DNA of 34,061 bases from Gammaproteobacteria bacterium UBA5078 (GTDB lineage: Bacteria > Pseudomonadota > Gammaproteobacteria > Pseudomonadales > Pseudohongiellaceae). The translations under genes and the position numbers were made by a program. Of the stretch, positions 7,272 through 15,113 are shown one piece after another. Under the pieces are notes generated by a model. It had not been told where the DNA came from. It did no database searches and was given only the letters and a program-made list of their open reading frames with translations. Positions within the stretch are counted from its first letter, which is position 1. Every line of letters begins with the position of its first letter. The stretch is taken from NCBI GenBank assembly GCA_002416505.1, contig DIAM01000009.1:42499-76559 (forward strand), in the 5' to 3' direction.

Positions 7272-8444
7272 CTATTGTGCCGTATTGCTTTGATCGAGTT
7301 TAACCTCTAGCTCGGGCCCCGGGTTAGGGTCTATCTCGCTAGACAACTCCGGGGCTGCCTGCAGTTCCAGTTCTGTGGTCTGCGATATCACAGTATCAGC
7401 CTCCAATGGCGCCACGGTCTCCTGCCCATTAACGACGAACTCGAGGCGTCGCAGTAATTGCCCCTGCGCTGTGAGGACGTCTACCGTCCAGTTGCCGCCC
7501 GCAGGTTCGGGGAAGTTGCTCTTCATCGAATAGGTGCGGTAGCCGTCTTCGCGCCCGCCGTTGATCACCGCCGTAATGGTCTCGGAATAGTCGCCATGCT
7601 GCCACTTGAATGCGATCTCCTGCTCGAGCCCCCATGGCGCCTGCACCGCCACGAAGGCATACACCCCTTGGGAGAGTTGCGAGGCATCGATACGACTGAT
7701 GGAGTCGATGGGCTCGTGATCGACCACTCCCGAGCTGATCGTGGCGTTGTTCGCCGCTAATCCCGCGGCGGGGATGCTGGCCCTGAACGTCCAAATAAGT
7801 AATGGAATGGCGCAAAGGCCGACAAGTGCCAGTAGGCGATGCTTCCAGGTATCCAGGCGAAATAACAGACCGGGTATCACTAACAACAACCATACGACAA
7901 GAAAGCCCAATGCGAACACGAGAGTGCGGCCTGTGGGCAGCTTGACCACCACCGGCAGTATGACCAGCGCCGAGACGAAACAGCACAGCGCATGGAAGGC
8001 GAGGCTAACCATTCGGTTCGTGGAGATATAGCGGTGGTACCACGGGTCCACGGTACTGACCAACGCGGCGAGCACGAAAATGCCGGTAAAGGCGAGTTGC
8101 CCGAGGTCCTCGAGCTGGGTCGCGGCAAACAGGAAGGGCAAGGAGAAGAAGTAGATCTCCTGCTGGATGGATTGGCTGAAGAAATTGGAGATATTCTTGC
8201 TTAGCTTGGGATGCTCGCGCGCGAGCAGGCGATTCATGATGAAGGGTTCCGCCAGGATCCACAGCCAACCAAGCAAGGCCAACAAGGCGATGCCCCTCGC
8301 TAGGCCCTCGCCGCGCTGCACGAGGATGAAGCTCGCCCAGCCTAGGCTGAAACCGGTCAGCGGCAGTAGCCAGAAATGGCGGTCAAGGACGCGCTCGACG
8401 GTCTCTGTAACGGTCTGGAAGGGCGAGAGTGGCGCTGTCGTCAT
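7272..8444 (-). CDS. DUF5924 / DUF2914 membrane protein
   Basis: A 390-residue protein. The N-terminal about 220 residues hold some seven hydrophobic segments (for example PLTGFSLGWASFILV, GIALLALLGWLWILA, TLVFALGFLVVWLLLVI). A periplasmic DUF2914-like domain follows (about 235-345) with the features QGVYAFVAVQAPWGLEQEI, F-K-W-Q-H-G, and GYRTYSMKSNFPEPAGGNW, where the GNW motif near the end is characteristic. The last 45 residues are acidic and disordered. It is convergent with the 6792 gene, with only 24 bases between the stops. The family is conserved in Gammaproteobacteria but has no established function. Confidence 0.82.
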   Translation of the reverse strand: MTTAPLSPFQTVTETVERVLDRHFWLLPLTGFSLGWASFILVQRGEGLARGIALLALLGWLWILAEPFIMNRLLAREHPKLSKNISNFFSQSIQQEIYFFSLPFLFAATQLEDLGQLAFTGIFVLAALVSTVDPWYHRYISTNRMVSLAFHALCCFVSALVILPVVVKLPTGRTLVFALGFLVVWLLLVIPGLLFRLDTWKHRLLALVGLCAIPLLIWTFRASIPAAGLAANNATISSGVVDHEPIDSISRIDASQLSQGVYAFVAVQAPWGLEQEIAFKWQHGDYSETITAVINGGREDGYRTYSMKSNFPEPAGGNWTVDVLTAQGQLLRRLEFVVNGQETVAPLEADTVISQTTELELQAAPELSSEIDPNPGPELEVKLDQSNTAQ

Positions 8445-8684
8445 GGAAGAGGGTGACCAAATATATTGAGTGTCATCGAATTTGATAGCCGACTATACAC
8501 GAGCGCGTAAGAAGCGTCAGTCTGTGGCTAGGGGCGATTATGGTTTTGTGATGCGCACAGCGAAGCATGGTAGGTGGCGGGAATGTAGCTAGGCTATTGA
8601 GCGATATCATGACATAGATCATAACGAGCCCGAGGCGATGGTGTTAGTTTGTAGCTAGAGACTAAACCAACGAAGGAGTTTGCA

Positions 8685-8921
8685 ATGACGATCGAACATC
8701 ATGACCTAGTACACGAGTTTCCAGCGCTTCGCGATCGCATCCACGAATTGAAAGTCGGCAACGGCCATTTTCGTAAATTATTCGACGAGTATCACGAGCT
8801 AACTAACGAGATCAAGAACATGGAAACCGAGGCGACTGCGGTTGCGACGCACACCGAGGAAGAGGCCAAGAAGCGCCGGGTTCATTTAAAGGATGAGCTC
8901 TACAAGATGCTCGTTGCCTGA
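8685..8921 (+). CDS. YdcH-family (DUF465) protein
   Basis: A 78-residue, all-helical, charged protein matching the YdcH/DUF465 family in length and layout. It begins HHDLVHEFPALRDRIHELK and has the conserved HFRKLFDEYHELTNEI segment, with a C-terminal KRRVHLKDELYKML. GAAGGAG lies seven bases before the ATG. It is only 26 bases from the DksA-like gene downstream, so the two are probably one transcript. The family's role is not defined; it occurs as a small cytosolic protein often made in stationary phase or stress. Confidence 0.93.
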   Translation: MTIEHHDLVHEFPALRDRIHELKVGNGHFRKLFDEYHELTNEIKNMETEATAVATHTEEEAKKRRVHLKDELYKMLVA

Positions 8922-8947
8922 GCTTTTTGTGACAAAGGGGGTACGCT

Positions 8948-9265
8948 ATGAAATTTCAGAAAGAGGAGGCGAAGCTGCGCGAGAGACTGGTGCAGCTAGA
9001 GGAGCGTCTTGACCATGTGACAAAAGACATGAGCAAGAGCCATTCCCCAGACTTCGCCGAGCAGGCTACCGAGCGTGAGAACGACGAGGTTCTTGGGGGC
9101 ATAGGGCAGGAAGCCCAGACGAGCATCCAGCATATTCGCGCGGCCTTGGCCAGAATCAGCGCTGGCACCTATGGAAGCTGCGCCAGCTGTGGAAAGCCCA
9201 TCAATCCCGAGCGCCTCGACGCGCTACCCGAGACCGTGCATTGCGTGTCCTGCGCCGCCGCCTAA
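8948..9265 (+). CDS. TraR/DksA-family C4 zinc-finger protein
   Basis: A 105-residue protein with an N-terminal coiled-coil pair (residues 4-30 and 50-70) and a C-terminal zinc finger with Cys78-x2-Cys81 (GSCASCGKPI) and Cys99-x2-Cys102 (HCVSCAA). It is shorter than DksA (about 150 residues) and lacks the DxxDxA acidic tip of true DksA at the coiled-coil turn. It is therefore a DksA-like regulator rather than DksA. DksA-family members bind the RNA polymerase secondary channel; whether this one does is inference. It sits directly downstream of the YdcH gene. Confidence 0.9.
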   Translation: MKFQKEEAKLRERLVQLEERLDHVTKDMSKSHSPDFAEQATERENDEVLGGIGQEAQTSIQHIRAALARISAGTYGSCASCGKPINPERLDALPETVHCVSCAAA

Positions 9266-9577
9266 GTAATCCGGTGGGGTGGCGGCATTGCTAACACCCC
9301 TCCAGATTCTTCATTCCTAGAGTCCTGAGTTCCCGCTGTAGCTACCCGAGACCGCCGTACTGGCCCCGCGCTATCCTATGCAAGAGTGCCCCGACTCCAC
9401 AGATACGCCCCTACCAGCCACTTATCTAGCGCCGCACATCATTGCGTTTGTGTGTGTATTGGCGCACAGAACTCGAGACGCATGCCCTTGTAAAGTGGTC
9501 CTACCTGAATCTTGCGGCACTTAGTGTGTAGTACAAAGTCCCGATGGACGGGCATTCTTAAATAAAGGAGATTGACT
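9266..9577. other. Intergenic region before the BON lipoprotein gene
   Basis: No gene seen in 312 bases. A GTGTGTATTGGCGCACAGAACT stretch at 9452-9473 resembles, loosely, the GTGCG...CCGAACT motif upstream of the DUF883 and DUF4398 genes. The promoter for the downstream gene should lie between there and the AAGGAG at 9565-9570. Confidence 0.4.
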
Positions 9578-9889
9578 ATGAACTATCTAAAAACCTGTTC
9601 GACTTTTCTACTGACCGTATCGATGCTATTGGTGATTGGCTGTGCTTCTAGCGCCACAGGCTCGAGCACTGGCGAGATGATCGATGACACGGTCATTACC
9701 ACCAAGGTGAAGGCGGCGATCTTCCAAGACGACGAGTTGAGCGCGAGTGAGATCAACGTCGAGACCTTCAAGGGCGTTGTGCAGCTTAGCGGCTTCGTGA
9801 GTGACCGCTCAGACGTGCCTAGGGCAGCGGTCGTTGCGCGCGGCATTGCGGGCGTAGTCTCGGTTAAAAATAGCTTAGTAGTGAAGTAA
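9578..9889 (+). CDS. BON-domain lipoprotein (OsmY-like)
   Basis: A 103-residue protein with a lipoprotein signal peptide (VIGC, Cys22) followed by a single BON domain (about residues 36-100). The domain has the typical DTVITTKVKAAIFQD opening, VETFKGVVQLSGFVSDR core and GVVSVKNSLVV end. BON domains bind phospholipid or sit at envelope interfaces; OsmY of E. coli has two and is osmotically and RpoS induced. AAGGAG lies seven bases before the ATG at 9578, which decides against the TTG at 9572. It is likely located in the periplasm at a membrane surface. Confidence 0.93.
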   Translation: MNYLKTCSTFLLTVSMLLVIGCASSATGSSTGEMIDDTVITTKVKAAIFQDDELSASEINVETFKGVVQLSGFVSDRSDVPRAAVVARGIAGVVSVKNSLVVK

Positions 9890-10012
9890 GGCTGCGCAAA
9901 CCATGGTTTGTGGCGCTACTCGCTCCGATATCAATCATCACGATGTTCTATAGAGGCTTTTAGGCCGTGCCTATAAGTCTTACACACTCACTATTTTGAA
10001 TAAAAGGTTACT

Positions 10013-10174
10013 ATGAAAATATTTGCGTTTTTGATGTTACTCGGCACACTAAGCCTGACGGCTTGTAATGAGGGACCTGCCGAGGAGATGGGCAGAGAGA
10101 TTGATAATGCGGCCACGGATGTTGGCAATGCGATCGAAGATGCGTGTGAAGACGTGACGGGCGATAATTGCTAA
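10013..10174 (+). CDS. Small lipoprotein, 53 residues (entericidin-like size)
   Basis: A short gene encoding MKIFAFLMLLGTLSLTAC (lipobox LTAC, Cys18), then an acidic tail with a repeated pattern E-M-G-R-E-I-D-N-A / D-V-G-N-A-I-E-D-A and a final Cys-rich end (DACEDVTGDNC). AAAAGG lies seven bases upstream of the ATG. The size, lipobox and amphipathic acidic mature helix are like entericidin-type small lipoproteins. Two extra cysteines could form a disulfide. It stands 123 bases after the BON lipoprotein gene and is followed by a strong terminator, so both may form one transcript. Confidence 0.82.
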   Translation: MKIFAFLMLLGTLSLTACNEGPAEEMGREIDNAATDVGNAIEDACEDVTGDNC

Positions 10175-10199
10175 GAGCGCAGTTGCACTGTATCAAAAC

Positions 10200-10234
10200 A
10201 AGCCCTACCGGTTCGCGCCGCTAGGGCTTTTTTT
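10200..10234 (+). terminator. Intrinsic terminator
   Basis: Stem AAGCCCTA (10200-10207) / TAGGGCTT (10222-10229) with an inner CGG/CCG pairing possible, followed by a T-run to 10234. It ends the BON/small-lipoprotein transcript, 25 bases after the stop codon. Confidence 0.9.
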
Positions 10235-10286
10235 ATGGGTTCTCTGGCCACTGTGTCCATGGGTAATTCCGCGCTACCATGAGCCC

Positions 10287-11528
10287 ATGAACGAGAATCC
10301 CCCAAACATAGTGATCGGCGCCGGCATCGTCGGTCTTTGTACTGCCCTATACCTGCAAGAGTCGGGGCGCGCCGTGACGCTGATCGACCGCCTGCCACCG
10401 GGTGAGGGCACGAGCTCCGGCAATGCCGGCATCGTCTCCACCGGCTCGGTGCACCCCGAGGCCATGCCCGGTATCTGGAAAGAGATTCCGCACATGCTGC
10501 TGCAGCGCCTGGCGCCGATCAGCGTGCGGCCCGCCTATATGCCGCGCCTAATCCCATGGTTCATCCGCTTCCTCGCTAGCAGCAGCAAACGCCGCGCCGA
10601 CGCGTCCTCGGTGGCCATTCATGCACTAGCCTCCCGCGCGCTGGACTACCTACAGCCGCTCGTAGACAAGGCGGGGGCTCAAGACCTGCTGCGCCAGAAC
10701 GGCGTGATCTATGTGCATGAGACCCCGGCGCAGTTTGCACGGGCCAAACTAGACTGCGCCTATTACGAGCGTCGCGGCGTGGACTACGAGTTGCTCGACA
10801 GCGCGGCCCTGGCGCAGCAGGAACCGGCCTTGCGCAAGGGGCTGGCCGGCGGGGTATTGATTCGCTCTGCGGCGCACACACTCTCGCCGCTGGGCTTGTC
10901 GCAGAAGCTGTTTGCCCTGTTCATTGAGCAGGGCGGAGAGTTTAGGCAGGAGGAGGTCACGGGTTTCGTCACCGAGGGCGGGCGTGTGCGGGCGGTGCGC
11001 AGTGCGACAGAGTTGCCATGCCGGGAGGTCTTCGTCACCGCTGGCGCATACTCGGGACTGCTGAGTAAGCAGTTGGGCAGCGCCGTGCCGCTGGATACTG
11101 AGAGGGGCTATCACCTGCACTGCGCCGCGCCGGGGGTGGAGCTCGTGCGGCCATTGCTATTCGGCGGCCGGGCCTTCGCGGCCACGTCTATGCAGGATGG
11201 CCTGCGGCTGGCGGGTACGGTGGAGTTCGCGGGCCTGAAGGCGCCACCCTCTTACAGACGAGCACAGGTGTTAGGGGAGCAAGCGCGGGACTTGTTTCCG
11301 GGTCTGAACACGGAGCAGGGCAAGCCTTGGATGGGCTATCGCCCGAGCATGCCGGACACGGTGCCGGTGATCTCGGCCTCGCCGCACTATGCCAATGCCT
11401 ATTTCGGCTTCGGTCACGGGCATCTGGGGCTGACCCAGGGGGCGGTGACCGGAGCTCTGCTGGCGCTGCTGGCGGATGGGAAAGCGCTGCCGCTTGACCT
11501 CGCCCCCTACCGGATCGAGCGCTTCTAA
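10287..11528 (+). CDS. FAD-dependent D-amino-acid dehydrogenase (DadA-like)
   Basis: A 413-residue flavoenzyme of the DAO superfamily. The N-terminal Rossmann motif is IVIGAGIVGLCTALYLQESG with the acidic residue in TLIDR. SSGNAGIVS is the characteristic FAD-contacting segment of DadA, and a C-terminal second FAD contact is GFGHGHLGLTQGAVTGALL. MGYRPSMPDTVPVIS is the conserved C-terminal substrate/FAD segment. DadA-type enzymes oxidise D-amino acids to imino acids at the inner face of the membrane and pass electrons to the quinone pool. The imine product is a RidA substrate, and an exported RidA is encoded at 23330. It begins a same-strand run with the OrdL-like oxidase, the NhaC antiporter and a cytochrome. 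Confidence 0.88.
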   Translation: MNENPPNIVIGAGIVGLCTALYLQESGRAVTLIDRLPPGEGTSSGNAGIVSTGSVHPEAMPGIWKEIPHMLLQRLAPISVRPAYMPRLIPWFIRFLASSSKRRADASSVAIHALASRALDYLQPLVDKAGAQDLLRQNGVIYVHETPAQFARAKLDCAYYERRGVDYELLDSAALAQQEPALRKGLAGGVLIRSAAHTLSPLGLSQKLFALFIEQGGEFRQEEVTGFVTEGGRVRAVRSATELPCREVFVTAGAYSGLLSKQLGSAVPLDTERGYHLHCAAPGVELVRPLLFGGRAFAATSMQDGLRLAGTVEFAGLKAPPSYRRAQVLGEQARDLFPGLNTEQGKPWMGYRPSMPDTVPVISASPHYANAYFGFGHGHLGLTQGAVTGALLALLADGKALPLDLAPYRIERF

Positions 11529-11611
11529 TATTAGGGGCTTACAGGGGCGCGCAGAGCGAATACATTTACCGCTACACTAAAGCCGAAGCGCTGCGCCAGA
11601 GATAAAGAGTG

Positions 11612-12901
11612 ATGAGCAAACCCTATCCGGACTATCGACTAGCCTGTGGCTGGAATGCACTACTGCCAGCGCGCGAGCCTATGCCGAGCCTGCAGGGAGA
11701 GCACCCGGCAGACGTGATCATCATCGGCGCGGGTTGGACCGGCCTTGCCTGTGCCCGGCGCTGGCAGGAACTCGCGCCGCATGCGCGCGTGGTGGTGATC
11801 GATGCCAGCGAGATCGGCGAGGGTAACCCGGGCCGTAATTCGGGCTTCCTATTAGAGGTGGCGCTGGCCGAAGATGCGGACCCGGCCAATATCTCGCGCA
11901 TGCACGAGTGCAACCGGCTGATTCAAGAGGCGATGCAGACCATCGCGGCGGACGTGAAGGCCTATGGGCATCCTGTAGACCTAGAGCGCGCCGGCACCTA
12001 TCGGGCGGCGGTTGGCCCGGTCGGTCTGAGATCCCTGCATAACTACAAGGCCTTCCTCGAGGGGGCAGGCCTGCCCTATCGGGAACTTGATCGGGCGGCG
12101 CTACAGCTTGAGCTGGGCACGGAATTCTATTCTGCGGGCCTGTACTCCCCACACTGTTATCTAGCCCAGCCGGCCGAGGTGGTGCGGGCGTTGGTCGCGC
12201 ATCTGCCCGGCAGCGTGCAGCTGTATGAGAACACGCCGGCGCTGAGCATCAGGCGGGCGGCTGGCAAGTGGCAGGTGCGCACTCCCAATGGTGGGCTACA
12301 CAGCCCCCACTTGGTGCTGGCCAATAATGCCTTTACTCGCGATCTCGGGGTGGCGCGCTCGCGTCTGGCCACGGTGTATACCTATGCGGGTTTGACCCCG
12401 CGGCTCAGTGATAAGGTGCTGGATAGTCTGGGCCGCAATCATAACTGGGGCATACTGCCGACCCATCGTCTGGGCAGTACCCTGCGCCGCACCGCGGATG
12501 GTCGTCTGCTAGTGCGCTCCGTGCATGACTACGGGCACGAGCGCGGCGCCGACAAGCTGAGGTTAGCGTTGCAGGACCGATTGTGGCGGCGCTTCCCGCA
12601 GCTAGCGGGCACGGGCTTCGAACACATGTGGGGCGGCGCGGTGGGCATTACCCATAACGGCGCGCCGGTGTGGGGCGAGCTAGAGCCGGGGCTGTTCGCG
12701 TCCTCCGGCTGCAACGGTGGGGGCACGGTGAAGGGCACGCTATTGGGGCAGCTTCTTGCGGAACTGGCCCTGGGGCACGAGGTGCCGGATATCGCTTCTC
12801 TGTTCGGCACGGCCTCGTGGATGCCGCCGGAGCCTTTCCGCGGCATCGGCTTCCATGCGGTCTCGCAGCTGGAGAGTTGGCAGGGTCGGCAAGAACTGTA
12901 A
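11612..12901 (+). CDS. FAD-dependent amine/amino-acid oxidoreductase (OrdL/PuuB-like)
   Basis: A 429-residue DAO-superfamily flavoenzyme. The order of motifs matches OrdL/PuuB-type oxidases: an N-terminal CGWNALLPARE-like cap; the dinucleotide motif IIIGAGWTGLACARRWQEL with VVVIDASEIGEG; GRNSGFLLE; and a C-terminal GLFASSGCNGGGTVKGTLLGQLL segment. Related enzymes oxidise gamma-glutamylputrescine or similar secondary amines and N-methyl amino acids; the substrate is not predictable. The ATG at 11612 is preferred to the GTG at 11609; both share the same weak AAAGAG. It lies 83 bases after the DadA-like gene and 45 bases before nhaC, consistent with one operon. Confidence 0.85.
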   Translation: MSKPYPDYRLACGWNALLPAREPMPSLQGEHPADVIIIGAGWTGLACARRWQELAPHARVVVIDASEIGEGNPGRNSGFLLEVALAEDADPANISRMHECNRLIQEAMQTIAADVKAYGHPVDLERAGTYRAAVGPVGLRSLHNYKAFLEGAGLPYRELDRAALQLELGTEFYSAGLYSPHCYLAQPAEVVRALVAHLPGSVQLYENTPALSIRRAAGKWQVRTPNGGLHSPHLVLANNAFTRDLGVARSRLATVYTYAGLTPRLSDKVLDSLGRNHNWGILPTHRLGSTLRRTADGRLLVRSVHDYGHERGADKLRLALQDRLWRRFPQLAGTGFEHMWGGAVGITHNGAPVWGELEPGLFASSGCNGGGTVKGTLLGQLLAELALGHEVPDIASLFGTASWMPPEPFRGIGFHAVSQLESWQGRQEL

Positions 12902-12946
12902 TGATGGTGAACGCTCACTTATAAGAACAAAAACCGAGGCGCGACA

Positions 12947-14353
12947 ATGGAAGTAACAGACTATATGGGACCTCTGTCCCTTCTACCGGCGAGCATCGCC
13001 ATCGTGCTGGCCTTCGTCACGCGCAACACCGTTTTCTCTCTGGCCGCGGCCTGCATAGTGGGGGTGTTGGTGGCCGGCGAGGGGCTGATGGGCTTCCCCA
13101 ATCTGCTAGTGGGGGCCCTGGGCAACGAGGGCTTCTCGTGGATCCTGCTCCTAGAATTCTTCATCGGCATCCTCATTGCCTTCTTCCAGCGCACCGGCGC
13201 CATCCTCAACTTCTCGGCCTTCATCGCGCAGCGCAAGATGACGCGCAAGCGCGTGCAGTTGATCTCGTGGTTCATGGGCATGTTCGTGTATTTCAGCGAC
13301 TACTTCAGCCCCTTGTTCGTGGGCTCTACCATGCGCTCGCTGTCGGACCGCTTCAAGATCTCCCGCGAGAAACTGGCCTATATCTGCGACTCGACCTCGG
13401 CGCCGGTGAGCATTTTGGTGCCCTTCACTGGGTGGGCGGTGTTCGTGGCGGGGCTGACTATTGGCATGGGCCCGATCGAGAATGCCAACGACGCGATCTG
13501 GGTGTTTATCGTGGCCATTCCCTACAATATTTACCCTATATTGGCTGTGGCGATGGTGGGCCTGATCGCCTCTGGACTGTTGCCTGACTTCGGACCGATG
13601 AAGAGGGCGGAAGAGCGGGCGCTGAACGAGGGCAAGCTGGTGCGCGATGGGGGCCAGCCTTTGATGGCGGAGGAGCTGACGGCCATCGAACCCTTCGAGG
13701 GCATCCGCACGAGCCTGTTCTGGAATTTCGTGTTCCCGGTGTTGTTGGTGATCGGTTTCGCGCTAGGTGCGGTGTTCGTGACCGGGGGCGCCAAGCCGAT
13801 GGAGGCGTTCATGCTGGCGGTGTTCGCGCTGGGCATCATCATGCGCATCCAGGGCGTGCCGCTGAACGAGATCACGACGACGGCGATGGCGGGCATCAAG
13901 GGCATCATGCCTGCGGTGATCATCCTAGCCTTCGCCTATGCGCTGAATGATCTGTCGGCGGCCTTGAACACGGCAGACTATATCGTATCAATTTCTGAGA
14001 GTTGGCTGACGCCGGGCCTGTTGCCGATGCTGGTGTTCCTGATTACGGGCATCATCGCGTTCTCGACGGGGACGTCTTGGGGCACCTACGCGATCATGAT
14101 TCCGATCAGCGTGCCCTTGGCGTTTAGTTTCTCCGGTGGGGAGCTGGCGCCGGTGGTGTATGCGACCTTGGCGGCCGTGGCCGGTGGCGGGGTGTTTGGG
14201 GATCATTGTTCGCCGTTGTCGGATACGTCGATCCTGGCGTCGACAGGGGCGGCCTCGGATCATATTGACCATATAAAGACACAGATGCCCTATGCGCTTT
14301 TGGTGGGGGCGATCTGTCTGGTGATCTATTTGGTGTTGGGGATGAGTTTGTAG
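12947..14353 (+). CDS. nhaC: NhaC-family Na+/H+ antiporter
   Basis: A 468-residue polytopic membrane protein with about 11-12 hydrophobic segments. The family signature near the C-terminus is GGGVFGDHCSPLSDTS, and an earlier half carries FSDYFSPLFVGSTMR and DSTSAPVSILVPF. These paired loops are the hallmark of NhaC antiporters, which exchange sodium for protons, or in some members (MleN) carboxylates. Position between an amine oxidase and a cytochrome gene suggests it may instead move an amino-acid-like substrate; that is inference. A fragment of a second copy survives at 22690-22816. Confidence 0.93.
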   Translation: MEVTDYMGPLSLLPASIAIVLAFVTRNTVFSLAAACIVGVLVAGEGLMGFPNLLVGALGNEGFSWILLLEFFIGILIAFFQRTGAILNFSAFIAQRKMTRKRVQLISWFMGMFVYFSDYFSPLFVGSTMRSLSDRFKISREKLAYICDSTSAPVSILVPFTGWAVFVAGLTIGMGPIENANDAIWVFIVAIPYNIYPILAVAMVGLIASGLLPDFGPMKRAEERALNEGKLVRDGGQPLMAEELTAIEPFEGIRTSLFWNFVFPVLLVIGFALGAVFVTGGAKPMEAFMLAVFALGIIMRIQGVPLNEITTTAMAGIKGIMPAVIILAFAYALNDLSAALNTADYIVSISESWLTPGLLPMLVFLITGIIAFSTGTSWGTYAIMIPISVPLAFSFSGGELAPVVYATLAAVAGGGVFGDHCSPLSDTSILASTGAASDHIDHIKTQMPYALLVGAICLVIYLVLGMSL

Positions 14354-14378
14354 GTTGGGTGTAGGGAGATTGAGGCTT

Positions 14379-14858
14379 ATGTTTAAACAGAATCTTAAGA
14401 TTAGTACGGCGGTGTTGGCGGTTCTAATGTTTGGGTTTGGCCAGGTGGTGACGGCGCAGCCGCCGCCCAAGGACCCGGATCGATATATTCCGGGTTTAGG
14501 GGATTTGATGGAGGGCCTACAGGTGCAGCACAACAAGCTGTGGTTTGCGGGCGATCTATTGAACTGGCCTTTGGCAGCCTATTCGGTGGACGCGATCAAG
14601 GAGGGGATTGCGGACATGAAGGTGCTGCGCCCGCGCTATAAGGGCGAGTCTATTGTGGAGATGTTGGATGGGCTGACGGCGAAGCCTATGCAGGATCTAG
14701 AGGCGGCGGTTGCGGCGCAGGACAGTGCGGGATTTGTGCGGGCCTATGATGCGTTGACCGACGGTTGCAATGTTTGCCATCGCAATCATGGATATGGGTT
14801 TATTGCCATTGTGCGGCCTAGTGTTCCGGTTTTAACTAATCAGCGCTATGAGCCTTGA
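14379..14858 (+). CDS. Exported c-type cytochrome (c'/c556-like), copy A
   Basis: A 159-residue protein with a signal peptide ending VVTAQ. One haem-attachment motif CNVCH lies near the C-terminus, as in four-helix cytochromes c' and c-556, where the haem lies on the last helix. The ATG at 14379 sits 25 bases after nhaC; upstream in-frame codons back to 14355 would destroy the signal peptide. A copy at 22836-23318 differs at only seven residues of the mature part (Leu/Ser, Gly/Asp and five near the end), so the two are recent paralogues. It is a plausible electron acceptor for the linked dehydrogenases, but soluble flavoenzymes would need a quinone step; this link is inference. Confidence 0.85.
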   Translation: MFKQNLKISTAVLAVLMFGFGQVVTAQPPPKDPDRYIPGLGDLMEGLQVQHNKLWFAGDLLNWPLAAYSVDAIKEGIADMKVLRPRYKGESIVEMLDGLTAKPMQDLEAAVAAQDSAGFVRAYDALTDGCNVCHRNHGYGFIAIVRPSVPVLTNQRYEP

Positions 14859-15113
14859 TGTTAAGGGGGCAGAGATTTCTGAGCACTTTGCGTGCGCGTT
14901 TATCTTTAAGCTCGAGAAATATTTTTTCCCTAAAGTGGGTGATTTTAGTTGGATTCAGGGTCTCAACTTTGGGTAATAAGAGTCGGAGGCCGGGAAAGTT
15001 GATCGGTTAAGCGGTTCTTTGAGCAAAATGCACCATTCAGGCTTTGGATCGAAACGTTCGGCCTTGATCATAAATTGAATAACCATGAAACCAAAAAAAC
15101 CAGGAAGCTTATT

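Noticed and set aside
9898..9909. AAACCATGGTTT palindrome after the BON gene
   Set aside because: Perfect palindrome but no T-run or other context; could be chance.
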